This document shows positions 24,571 to 32,513 of a stretch of DNA of 64,000 bases, in pieces; position 1 is the stretch's first letter; the number at the start of each line of letters is the position of its first letter. Position numbers and translations under genes: made by a program. Under the pieces are notes generated by a model. The model had not been told where the DNA came from. It did no database searches and saw nothing but the letters and a program-made list of their open reading frames with translations. This DNA comes from Scatosoma sp045613545 (GTDB lineage: Bacteria > Bacillota > Clostridia > Christensenellales > Borkfalkiaceae): positions 1 to 64,000 of the forward strand of contig JAZLBD010000009.1 of NCBI GenBank assembly GCA_045613545.1, given 5' to 3'.

Positions 24571-26190
24571 ATGAACTATTTAGCAAGCGGAATCCTGTTT
24601 CTGTCCGTACAAACGGGTGTGTTTATAGGTTCGCTCATCGGTGCCGTCGTTTTGGCAGTTTTGAGCTTTATTATCGGATATAACATCTACAAAAAGAATA
24701 CGGAAAAAAAGGTCGGCGACGCACGTTCTCGCGCGGATAAAATTATCACGGACGCCGAGACGGATGCGGAGAGAATTCGCGTGAATGCAAACGGCGAAAG
24801 CAAGCGTTTGCTCAAAGAAGCCCTTCTCGAAGCCAAGGAACAGGATCTGAAATTAAGAAACGAATTCGAACGGGAAACTAGAGAAAAGAAAGCGGAAATC
24901 CAACGTATGGAACAACGCTTGACACAAAAAGAAGATTCTTTGGATAAAAAGCTCGAATCGCTCGAAAACCAAAAGGCAAACCTTGAAAGACGCGAAGACG
25001 AACTCAAGGGTTTGCAAGCAAAACTTAACTCGCAACACGAACTTATGTTGCAAGAACTCGAAAGAGTCTCCGGCCTTACGCGCGACGAGGCGAAAAAGCT
25101 TCTCACGGAAGAAATTTTAGACGCCACCCGTCACGAAATCGCAGGGCAAGTCCGCAATATGGAACAACAAGCGAAAGACGAAGCGGAGATGAACGCGAAA
25201 AAGATCATTTCCCTAGCCATTCAAAAATGCGCCGCAGATCAAGCCTCGGAAATTACCGTTTCCGTCGTGCCTCTTCCTAGCGACGACATGAAAGCGAGAA
25301 TCATCGGTAGAGAGGGTAGAAACATTCGCGCCCTTGAAAACGCGACGGGGATCGAGCTCATCATCGACGACACCCCCGAAGTCGTTATCTTGTCCGGTTT
25401 CGATCCCGTGAGAAGAGAGATCGCGAAAGTGGCGCTCGAACGTTTGATTTCCGACGGAAGAATCCATCCCACGCGGATCGAAGAAACGGTGGAAAAAGTA
25501 TCACACGAACTCGACGCGCAAATCAAAGACGCGGGCGAGGCTGCAATGTACGAAGTGGGTATCTTTGGGTTGCACCCCGAACTTGTCAAACTCATCGGTC
25601 GCCTTAAATTCAGAACGAGCTATGGACAAAACGTCTATAAACACTCGATCGAAGTGGCGATTTTAGCAGGGCAAATGGCGGCGGAGCTTGGGCTTGACGT
25701 GAATTTTGCCAAGCGCGCAGGGTTATTACACGACATTGGTAAAGCAGTCGACCAAGAACAAGAGGGGACGCATATCCAAATCGGCGCCGACCTTGCGAAA
25801 AAATACAAAGAAAACGTGAACGTCGTCAACGCCATTATGGCGCATCACGGAGACGTCGAACCCAAAACGATCGAAGCGGTGCTCATCCAAGCGGCAGACG
25901 CGATTTCCGGCGCAAGACCGGGCGCTCGCCGTGAAACGGGCACGAACTACGTGAAGCGTTTGGAACGTTTGGAAGCGATTGCAACGAGTTTCCAAGGCGT
26001 TGAAAAAGGCTATGCCATCCAAGCGGGCAGAGAAGTCCGCGTCATCGTCAAACCCGAACAGGTGGACGACGCGCAAGCCCTCTTCCTTGCCAAAGATATT
26101 GCCAAAAAGATTGAAACGGAGCTCGAGTATCCCGGTCAAATCAAAGTCAACGTCATTCGCGAATTTAGAAGCGTGGAATACGCAAAATAA
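24571..26190 (+). CDS. rny: Ribonuclease Y
   Basis: This 539-residue endoribonuclease starts bulk mRNA decay in many Bacillota. It has an N-terminal membrane anchor (about residues 15-40), a long charged coiled coil (about 50-205), a KH domain (IIGREGRNIRALENATGIELIID) and an HD domain with HDIGKAVD near residue 390 plus AHHGDVEP. The C-terminus ends EFRSVEYAK, as usual. AGGAGG precedes the ATG. Length and layout are typical. Confidence 0.97.
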   Translation: MNYLASGILFLSVQTGVFIGSLIGAVVLAVLSFIIGYNIYKKNTEKKVGDARSRADKIITDAETDAERIRVNANGESKRLLKEALLEAKEQDLKLRNEFERETREKKAEIQRMEQRLTQKEDSLDKKLESLENQKANLERREDELKGLQAKLNSQHELMLQELERVSGLTRDEAKKLLTEEILDATRHEIAGQVRNMEQQAKDEAEMNAKKIISLAIQKCAADQASEITVSVVPLPSDDMKARIIGREGRNIRALENATGIELIIDDTPEVVILSGFDPVRREIAKVALERLISDGRIHPTRIEETVEKVSHELDAQIKDAGEAAMYEVGIFGLHPELVKLIGRLKFRTSYGQNVYKHSIEVAILAGQMAAELGLDVNFAKRAGLLHDIGKAVDQEQEGTHIQIGADLAKKYKENVNVVNAIMAHHGDVEPKTIEAVLIQAADAISGARPGARRETGTNYVKRLERLEAIATSFQGVEKGYAIQAGREVRVIVKPEQVDDAQALFLAKDIAKKIETELEYPGQIKVNVIREFRSVEYAK

Positions 26191-26204
26191 AGAAATGCAA
26201 ACAA

Positions 26205-26232
26205 AAAATCCGAGTTTCAAAACTCGGATTTT
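26205..26232. terminator. Bidirectional terminator between rny and ung
   Basis: AAAATCCGAGTTT pairs perfectly with AAACTCGGATTTT around two bases, between convergent genes. Confidence 0.85.
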
Positions 26233-26234
26233 CT

Positions 26235-26903
26235 TTATTCGTTTAAGTTCCAATCAATCGGAGGAATTCCGTGGGAGAGCAAATATTCGTTGGTTTTAGA
26301 AAAGTGTTTACAACCGAAAAAACCGTTATAAGCGGATAAGGGGGAGGGGTGCGCGCATTCCAAAACGAGGTGTTTTTTCGTGTCGATGAGAGACTTTTTA
26401 CTCCGCGCGTTTCCGCCCCACAAAAGAAATACGACGTTTTCTTTCTTTTCGGAAATAAGTTTGATTACGTTGTCGGTAAACCACGCCCAACCGCATTTAG
26501 AATGGGAATTTGCTTGGTGGGCGCGCACGGTCAAAGAGGTGTTGAGAAGAAGTATTCCCTCTTTCGCCCATTTGGTCAGATTGCCCGATTTCGGGGGTGT
26601 AAATCCAAGATTGGATTGAATTTCTTTATAAATATTAACGAGCGACGGGGGAGGAGGAACGCCCTCTTGCACAGAAAAGCAAAGCCCGTGCGCCTGTCCC
26701 TCGTTGTGATAGGGGTCTTGCCCCAAAATCACGGCTTTAAGCTCCGAAAAGGGAGTATAACGAAAGCAGTTGTATAAATCGTACATATCGGGATAAACGG
26801 TAAAATTCTTATATTCGTCGATTAAAAACCGACGGATTTTTTGATAGCGTTCGTCCGCGAAAAGGGGAGCAAGAAGGTCGTTCCAATCGTGTAAATCAAT
26901 CAT
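26235..26903 (-). CDS. ung: Uracil-DNA glycosylase
   Basis: This 222-residue family-1 glycosylase removes uracil from DNA. The water-activating motif GQDPYH is at residues 61-66 (Asp63), and the DNA-intercalation/His motif HPSPLSAYNGFFG lies near residue 187. Length is normal. It is the last gene of a likely sfp-mtnN-ung unit, 9 nt after mtnN, with GAGGGG before the ATG. Confidence 0.96.
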   Translation of the reverse strand: MIDLHDWNDLLAPLFADERYQKIRRFLIDEYKNFTVYPDMYDLYNCFRYTPFSELKAVILGQDPYHNEGQAHGLCFSVQEGVPPPPSLVNIYKEIQSNLGFTPPKSGNLTKWAKEGILLLNTSLTVRAHQANSHSKCGWAWFTDNVIKLISEKKENVVFLLWGGNARSKKSLIDTKKHLVLECAHPSPLSAYNGFFGCKHFSKTNEYLLSHGIPPIDWNLNE

Positions 26904-26912
26904 AGACGCCCC

Positions 26913-27572
26913 TCATAACCTCTCGAAAATCAACGGAAGTTTTTCCTCAAAATTTCGAATGGCATTTGCGCGGTTTTGCAAATATTGATCGGTCGTACTA
27001 CCGCTTCCCGCCAAATCGGAAATCGCCTTAAAAGAACGTACGGGCAAGCCCGCGCAAAGGGCGGATTGTACGATCGCGCCTCCTTCCATATCGCGAATAT
27101 CGGCGCAAAGTTCCTTTGTGAGCAATAAAAAGTCCTCGTGGCTATCGTTAAAGCGATCGGACGTTCCCAATTTCCGCAAAGGGATAGAGGGGAGGTTTAA
27201 CGGGTTTAAGGGGAGATAATTTTCGCTGTATTCGTCGAGCGTTCCCATTTTCGTGCCGTTAAGCTGGGTGAGATCGAAATCGAATTGCACGGCGCTCTCT
27301 ATTTCGTAAACCTCGCCAACCTTCGTGGAGGAGTTTAAGCCACCGGCAACGCCGAAATTGAGAATTATTTGAATAGGATAACGTTGGATTAATAGAGCAG
27401 TAGCAAAACTTGCGTTGACTTTCCCCACGCCACAAAGGGCAAGAACGAAATCCTTACCCGCATATTGCCCCTCGTAAATTTTTTTACCGCTAATCGTTTC
27501 TTGCCGATGAATGGTTGCGTTTTTGAGCAAGCAATCGGCTTCTATTTGCATAGCGACGACGATTCCTATCAT
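26913..27572 (-). CDS. mtnN: 5'-methylthioadenosine/S-adenosylhomocysteine nucleosidase-like
   Basis: This 219-residue protein has the purine nucleoside phosphorylase fold: MIGIVVAMQIEAD at the N-terminus, LCGVGKVNA, NFGVAGGL, MEGGAIVQSA and the catalytic SDLAG. These match MTA/SAH nucleosidase, which recycles by-products of S-adenosylmethionine. MEGGA replaces the more usual MEGAA, so a related nucleosidase activity is possible. I start at 27572, where AGGAG is well placed, rather than at upstream in-frame codons. Confidence 0.82.
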   Translation of the reverse strand: MIGIVVAMQIEADCLLKNATIHRQETISGKKIYEGQYAGKDFVLALCGVGKVNASFATALLIQRYPIQIILNFGVAGGLNSSTKVGEVYEIESAVQFDFDLTQLNGTKMGTLDEYSENYLPLNPLNLPSIPLRKLGTSDRFNDSHEDFLLLTKELCADIRDMEGGAIVQSALCAGLPVRSFKAISDLAGSGSTTDQYLQNRANAIRNFEEKLPLIFERL

Positions 27573-27604
27573 ATGAAAACTCCTTTTAATTTCCGTGATT
27601 TTTC

Positions 27605-27634
27605 TTGACATAATCAAAAGAAAACTGTTATACT
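27605..27634 (+). promoter_or_regulatory. Candidate antisense promoter at the sfp-mtnN junction
   Basis: TTGACA (27605-27610), an 18 bp spacer and TATACT (27629-27634) on the plus strand would drive transcription into the 3' end of the minus-strand sfp gene. No plus-strand coding region follows until 28163. Confidence 0.35.
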
Positions 27635-28134
27635 ATACACGACACTGTAAAAAGTTCCTCGTCCGCTTGACAAAGGCAAATCACATGATTGTCGTGGTGA
27701 ACGCGTTGCGTAAAGAGTGGCGGATAATCGGGGTGAAACACTTGATTTTCCTCCAGCGTGCATTTTTTACCATCGACGGCGAGCGTTCCGCCTATAAATT
27801 TGACGGCGCTCTCCATTTGCACCCAAAGCTCTAAAAATTCCTCTTTCGTTTTCGGACTACGATAGGGAAAATAGCGCGAGGCGATCACGGGGAAATCCAC
27901 CGCTCGATCAATACGCTCCATATCGACTCCGACTTCCTTTTCGGAAACGGCAAGGCAAATCAAGCTCTCCGTGTGCGAAAGGGAGAAATAAATAGGCGCT
28001 TCCACGTACGGCTTTCCGTTTTCTGTATACAAAATTTCGACGGAGGGAAGAGCGTGATAGGTGGAAAGGATGTGGGTGATCAGCGCGGAAGAAATCGGAT
28101 AATTTTTCCGCGGTGCGATATAGAGATAATTCAT
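27628..28134 (-). CDS. 4'-phosphopantetheinyl transferase (Sfp-like)
   Basis: This 168-residue protein is a compact phosphopantetheinyl transferase. It has GKPYVEAPIYFSLSHTESL near residues 60-78, VGVDMERI with the Mg-binding Asp, and FLELWVQMESAVKFIG corresponding to the W(T/V)xKEA helix. The usual KEA is replaced by MESA: Glu is kept but the Lys is not. It would attach 4'-phosphopantetheine to a carrier protein. The start at 28134 follows a promoter whose -10 box ends 6 nt before the ATG, with no ribosome site, so the mRNA is probably leaderless. Confidence 0.78.
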   Translation of the reverse strand: MNYLYIAPRKNYPISSALITHILSTYHALPSVEILYTENGKPYVEAPIYFSLSHTESLICLAVSEKEVGVDMERIDRAVDFPVIASRYFPYRSPKTKEEFLELWVQMESAVKFIGGTLAVDGKKCTLEENQVFHPDYPPLFTQRVHHDNHVICLCQADEELFTVSCIV

Positions 28135-28140
28135 AGGAAT

Positions 28141-28169
28141 AGTATAACACGGAGGAAAGGAAATGTCAA
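28141..28169 (-). promoter_or_regulatory. Promoter of sfp-like gene (leaderless)
   Basis: On the minus strand TTGACA, a 17 bp spacer and TATACT end 6 nt before the ATG. The -35 box overlaps the start codon region of the divergent gene at 28163. Confidence 0.8.
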
Positions 28170-28621
28170 GAGTTGAAAAAGCAAAAAACTTATTTTTAAG
28201 CGGATACGCGTGTTCGCAATCGGTACTGCTTGCCTTTTCCGATTTTACAAGGCTAGACGAGGATACGGCGGGAAAACTTTCCTTACCTCTCGGCGGTGGA
28301 GTAGGTAGGCTTAGAATGACGTGTGGCGCGGTCACGGGTATGGCGCTCGTTCTCGGCTTCTCCATCCACGGCCCCGTAGGCGATCCGCTTGTAAAAAAGG
28401 AAGTATACGCGCACGTGCAAGAGGTTTGCGCAAGATTTAAGCAAAAATACGGCGCGCTCGTTTGCGCGGAGCTTTTGGAAAAATCAAAGGTGAAAGTAGA
28501 AATAGGCGGAGCGCCCGAGGAAAGAACGACGGCGTACTATCAAAAGCGCTCGTGCGCTGAACTCGTCGCTTTCGCCGTGGAAATTTTGGAAGAATATTTA
28601 ACCGAAAAAGGACTTATATAA
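28163..28621 (+). CDS. C-GCAxxG-C-C family protein
   Basis: This 152-residue protein matches the C_GCAxxG_C_C family: CSQSV near residue 18, the MTCGAVTGMAL block near 53-63, and conserved cysteines in VCARF, VCAEL and RSCAELV. The family is thought to be redox- or metal-related but has no firm function. GGAGGAAAGG precedes the ATG. It is divergent from the sfp-like gene, and the two promoter regions overlap. Confidence 0.82.
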   Translation: MSRVEKAKNLFLSGYACSQSVLLAFSDFTRLDEDTAGKLSLPLGGGVGRLRMTCGAVTGMALVLGFSIHGPVGDPLVKKEVYAHVQEVCARFKQKYGALVCAELLEKSKVKVEIGGAPEERTTAYYQKRSCAELVAFAVEILEEYLTEKGLI

Positions 28622-28627
28622 AAAATA

Positions 28628-28658
28628 CCGCCTTTCCTATCGAAAGGCGGGTTTTTTA
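28628..28658. terminator. Bidirectional terminator after the C-GCAxxG-C-C gene
   Basis: CCGCCTTTC pairs with GAAAGGCGG, followed by a T run on the plus strand and preceded by A-rich sequence serving the convergent gene. Confidence 0.82.
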
Positions 28659-29381
28659 TTTTACGATAAGTAGGTTTTCGAGTTTAGGGAACAACGGTTT
28701 ATTTTCGAAAAACCGATCAAGGATTTTTCCCGTAAAAGAGATCAAGGGCGCGTTGATGAAGGTGGTCAACAAAGTTCCTAAACCGATGCTGTGGAAACTT
28801 CGATAATAAATGGTTGACCAATCGAAAGAAGCGACGTCGCCGAACAGCGTCAACGCCAAGAGGACGGAAACGCCGAGCAAGGCGATGTCAAAGATAGATT
28901 TAATCTTATGTAAAGGTGTGTTAAAGCGAGAGGCGGTCTTGGCGACGAATAACTCGTAGACTTGCAAGGGATAGGTCGTTCTGAAAAAACACGCAACGCC
29001 AAACGCCGTTATAATATCCCCGACGAGGAGCATTGTCCATCTAAGCCAAATTGCGTCGAACGATATTTCGTTAAACAGAAACATAAAAAGGTTCAAAGCG
29101 TAGCCGTAAACCACCGCGGATACAAAGGCAAGTAGGAATTTCCAACTGAACTTTTTAAGTAGGATAAACAAAAGGATAAGCAAAAGGCCTTGGAAAAGGT
29201 ATTCTACGACGCCGACGCTAAACCCACTCCATAACTTTGAAAGGGCTTCGCTTAAAACGAACGCGGGCGCGGCGATCATCGAAACGCCAAGGTCGGCTTT
29301 ACTGCAAACGGAAACCCCCAACGCGACGAGCAACGTTCCAAAAATCCATAATAATTCCGAAGATTTCGTTAGTTTTTTCAT
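28656..29381 (-). CDS. YczE/DUF6198-like integral membrane protein
   Basis: This 241-residue protein has about five membrane segments and the N-terminal LLVALGVSVCSKADLGVS block typical of the YczE/YitT-like group of bacterial membrane proteins. The function is not established; no catalytic motif is visible. It lies 54 nt downstream of ychF on the same strand without a terminator between, so it is probably read through from the ychF promoter. Confidence 0.7.
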   Translation of the reverse strand: MKKLTKSSELLWIFGTLLVALGVSVCSKADLGVSMIAAPAFVLSEALSKLWSGFSVGVVEYLFQGLLLILLFILLKKFSWKFLLAFVSAVVYGYALNLFMFLFNEISFDAIWLRWTMLLVGDIITAFGVACFFRTTYPLQVYELFVAKTASRFNTPLHKIKSIFDIALLGVSVLLALTLFGDVASFDWSTIYYRSFHSIGLGTLLTTFINAPLISFTGKILDRFFENKPLFPKLENLLIVK

Positions 29382-29435
29382 ACGTTTATCCTAGAAAGTG
29401 AAAATTAAAATGATAATAAAGTGAATGATAAGCGA

Positions 29436-30551
29436 TTATTTATTGCTTTTAGAGACGTTGAAGTAATATTCCACGACGTCGCCGTCTTGCATCACGTATT
29501 CTTTCCCTTCCGAGCGCACTTTCCCTTTTTCTTTGGCGGCTGCAATCGAGCCTAAAGTGAGCAAGGTTTCCCAATGCACGACGTCGGCGCGAATAAATCC
29601 CTTTTCAAAATCGGTGTGGATTTTTCCAGCCGCTTGCGGAGCTTTCGTACCGCGAACGATCGTCCAAGCACGCGTTTCTTTTTCGCCAGCCGTGAGGTAG
29701 GAAATAAGCCCTAAGAGCGAATAGGATTTTTTGATAAGGCGGTCGAGTCCGCTTTCGCCAAGCCCGAACTCTTCCATAAACACCGCTTTGTCCTCCGCGT
29801 CCATTTGCGAAAGCTCTTCTTCGGTTTTTGCGCAAATCACCAACACTTCCGCGCCCTCGTTTTGGGCGAATTCTTTGACTTTTACAACGTAAGCAAGCTC
29901 GTTTTCCTCTTTCCCCATATCGTCTTCTTGAATATTGCAAGCGTAAATGACGGGTTTGGTCGTAAGGAGGAAACAGTTTTTCATAAACTCTTCTTCACCG
30001 TCCGTAAGGGGGAAGTTTCTCGCCGGCTTTTCGGATTCTAAAAAGGCGTACAGACGTTCGAGAAACGCGTATTCTTCCGCCGCTTTTTTATCCGCACCGC
30101 CACGCGCGCCCGCTTTGATTTTTCCCATGCGGTTTTGCACCGCTTCCATATCGGACAAGATAAGCTCCAAATTGATGGTTTCTATATCGCTGACGGGATC
30201 AATTTTATTATCGACGTGCGTGATATTCGCGTCGTCAAAGCAACGGACGACGTGTACGATTGCGTCCACCTCGCGGATATGCGAAAGGAACTTGTTTCCG
30301 AGCCCCTCGCCCTTGGACGCGCCTTTGACAAGCCCTGCGATATCGACGAATTCGATGACGGCAGGGGTGATTTTTTTAGAAGAGTAGAGGGAGGCGAGTT
30401 TGTCGAGCCGTTCATCGGGAACGGCAACGACGCCTACGTTCGGTTCAATCGTACAAAAGGGATAGTTCGCGCATTCTGCTCCCGCTTTCGTGATTGCGTT
30501 AAAAAGGGTGGATTTACCAACGTTGGGAAGTCCAACAACACCGAGTTTCAT
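29436..30551 (-). CDS. ychF: Ribosome-binding ATPase YchF
   Basis: This 371-residue Obg-family protein hydrolyses ATP rather than GTP and binds ribosomes. The P-loop GLPNVGKST is near residues 7-15. The family-specific NIQEDD replaces the NKxD specificity motif of GTPases, and the C-terminal TGS-like domain contains GTKAPQAAGKIHTDFEKGFI. The start at 30551 with GAGGTC upstream gives the standard MKLGVVGLPNVG N-terminus; a codon 5 residues upstream is rejected. Confidence 0.96.
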   Translation of the reverse strand: MKLGVVGLPNVGKSTLFNAITKAGAECANYPFCTIEPNVGVVAVPDERLDKLASLYSSKKITPAVIEFVDIAGLVKGASKGEGLGNKFLSHIREVDAIVHVVRCFDDANITHVDNKIDPVSDIETINLELILSDMEAVQNRMGKIKAGARGGADKKAAEEYAFLERLYAFLESEKPARNFPLTDGEEEFMKNCFLLTTKPVIYACNIQEDDMGKEENELAYVVKVKEFAQNEGAEVLVICAKTEEELSQMDAEDKAVFMEEFGLGESGLDRLIKKSYSLLGLISYLTAGEKETRAWTIVRGTKAPQAAGKIHTDFEKGFIRADVVHWETLLTLGSIAAAKEKGKVRSEGKEYVMQDGDVVEYYFNVSKSNK

Positions 30552-30585
30552 AATTTTTGACCTCAAAAATAAATTTTTCGACTAT

Positions 30586-30614
30586 ATTATAATATAAAAT
30601 TCAAAAATTAGCAA
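30586..30614 (-). promoter_or_regulatory. Promoter of ychF
   Basis: On the minus strand TTGCTA, a 17 bp spacer and TATAAT end 34 nt before ychF. It is back-to-back with the argS promoter. Confidence 0.75.
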
Positions 30615-30621
30615 ATTAAAC

Positions 30622-30650
30622 TTGCTCAAATTTGAAAAATATGTTAATAT
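30622..30650 (+). promoter_or_regulatory. Promoter of argS
   Basis: TTGCTC (30622-30627), a 17 bp spacer and TAATAT (30645-30650). The short leader leaves no room for a T-box. Confidence 0.65.
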
Positions 30651-30693
30651 ATCTCTTGAAAAATTATGAAAATTCTAAAAAAGGGAAGAAAAA

Positions 30694-32379
30694 ATGGATT
30701 ATAAGAAATACATTTCCGAAAAAATACAAGTCGAGGGTGTAAAGAGCGAGGAAATCGCCTCTCTCATTTGCTTGCCACCGAGCAGTGAAATGGGAGATTA
30801 CGCTATCCCTTGCTTTAAGTTCGCCAAAATTCTTCGCAAGTCTCCCGTAGCGATTGCGGAAGAGTTAAAAAACGCGTTCGTTTGCGACGAAGTGATCGTC
30901 GAAGTTTCCGCTGTCAACGGTTATTTGAATTTCAAAATCGGCAAAGAGGATATGGTAAAATCTTTGATCGAAAAAATCGTGAAAGAGGGAGAAAAATACG
31001 GTAGCGCTACGGTAGGAGCAGGCAAGACGATTTGCCTTGACTATTCTTCCATCAACATCGCAAAACCGTTCCATATCGGTCACCTTTCCACCACTGTTTT
31101 AGGCGGTGCGCTTTGCCGAATCTTAGACTTTTTAGGCTATAAAACGGTAGGGATCAACCACCTTGGCGATTACGGTACGCAGTTTGGCAAACTCATCTCC
31201 GCCTATAAGCGTTGGGGAGATCAAGAAACGGTGGAAAAAGGCGGAATTCGCGCGTTGAACGAACTGTACGTAAGATTCCACCGCGAAGTGGAATACCACC
31301 CCGAATACGAGGACGAGGCGCGCGCGTATTTCAAGCGTATCGAAGAGGGGGACGAAGAGTGTTTGGCGCTCTTCCAATGGTTCAAAGCGCTTACCTTAAA
31401 AGACGTAGAAAAAATCTACGAGCTTCTCGATATCCACTTCGATTCGTACGCGGGCGAGAGCTTCTATTCGGATAAAATGTCTCCCGTCGTGGACGAGCTG
31501 ATCGAAAAGAACTTGCTCGTGGAAAGCCAAGGCGCAAAAGTCGTGATGCTCGACGAGTACAATATGCCCCCTTGCATCATCTTAAAAAAGGACGGCACCT
31601 CCCTTTACGCGACGCGCGATATGGCGGCGGCTACGTATAGAAAAGCGACCTACGATTTCGATAAATGCTTATACGTCGTGGCGTATCAACAAAACTTGCA
31701 CTTCAAACAATTCTTCAAAGTCCTTGAGCTTATGGGGAAAGATTGGGCGAAAGACCTCGTGCACGTTGCCTACGGTATGGTTTCCTTGGAAGAGGGAACG
31801 ATGTCCACGAGAAAGGGGAACGTCGTGTTCTTGGAGGACGTTATCCAAAAGTGTATTGAAAAGGCGTATAAAATTATAGACGAGAAGAATCCCAACCTCG
31901 AAAACAAAGAGGACGCCGCCAAGAAGGTGGGGGTCGGCGCGGTTATCTTCGGCGCGCTTTATAACAATAAGATTAAGGACATCGTGTTTTCGTACGACAA
32001 GGTACTGAATTTCGACGGGGAGACGAGTGTGTACGTCCAATACACCTACGCTCGCGCGAAATCGGTTTTGGCAAGAGCAAGTTTGCCTACTTCCTTTGAA
32101 GTCCCCGATTTGAATTCTTCAGAGTTCGAGCTTTGCAAAGCGCTTGCGACCTTCCCCGAAGTCGTTTTGGAGGCGGCGGATAAATACGAGCCTTCGTTCA
32201 TTGCACGATTTGCCGTGGACGTATCGCAAAAGTTCAATAAGTTCTATTTTGACAGCAAAATCCTTTCGGCGGAAGACGAAAAGACGAGAAATTTCAGGCT
32301 TGTCCTCACCTACGCTACGGCGCAAGCATTGAAAAACGCCTTTGCGCTTTTGGGAATTGGTATGCCCGAAAAAATGTAA
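30694..32379 (+). CDS. argS: Arginine--tRNA ligase
   Basis: This 561-residue class I synthetase charges tRNA-Arg. The HIGH motif is NIAKPFHIGHLSTT near residues 118-131. The KMSKS-equivalent is MSTRKGNVV near residue 370, and the C-terminal DALR anticodon domain contains YVQYTYARAKSVL. Length is normal. The ribosome site is AAGGGAAGA. Confidence 0.96.
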   Translation: MDYKKYISEKIQVEGVKSEEIASLICLPPSSEMGDYAIPCFKFAKILRKSPVAIAEELKNAFVCDEVIVEVSAVNGYLNFKIGKEDMVKSLIEKIVKEGEKYGSATVGAGKTICLDYSSINIAKPFHIGHLSTTVLGGALCRILDFLGYKTVGINHLGDYGTQFGKLISAYKRWGDQETVEKGGIRALNELYVRFHREVEYHPEYEDEARAYFKRIEEGDEECLALFQWFKALTLKDVEKIYELLDIHFDSYAGESFYSDKMSPVVDELIEKNLLVESQGAKVVMLDEYNMPPCIILKKDGTSLYATRDMAAATYRKATYDFDKCLYVVAYQQNLHFKQFFKVLELMGKDWAKDLVHVAYGMVSLEEGTMSTRKGNVVFLEDVIQKCIEKAYKIIDEKNPNLENKEDAAKKVGVGAVIFGALYNNKIKDIVFSYDKVLNFDGETSVYVQYTYARAKSVLARASLPTSFEVPDLNSSEFELCKALATFPEVVLEAADKYEPSFIARFAVDVSQKFNKFYFDSKILSAEDEKTRNFRLVLTYATAQALKNAFALLGIGMPEKM

Positions 32380-32391
32380 AACCGACTTAAA

Positions 32392-32422
32392 AATGCGTCG
32401 CTAAACAAAGCGACGTTTTTTT
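32392..32422 (+). terminator. Terminator of argS
   Basis: CGTCGCT (32396-32402) pairs with AGCGACG (32409-32415), followed by seven Ts. Confidence 0.85.
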
Positions 32423-32477
32423 ATTTGAAAAATTGCTAAAAAATTTGCCTCAAAGTATTCCATTTTTGGAAAAAATA

Positions 32478-32486
32478 TGGTATGAT
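32478..32486 (+). promoter_or_regulatory. Extended -10 promoter of helD
   Basis: TGG directly precedes TATGAT, within an A-rich ATATGG context shared with several other promoters of the window. No good -35 box is seen, as expected of an extended -10 promoter. Confidence 0.55.
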
Positions 32487-32513
32487 AAAAGACGTATATC
32501 AAAGAGGCTCGGT

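Noticed and set aside
32487..32513. A longer HelD start at 32433
   Set aside because: The upstream codons overlap the argS terminator region and the extended -10 promoter, and HelD homologues begin with the coiled coil at 32514.
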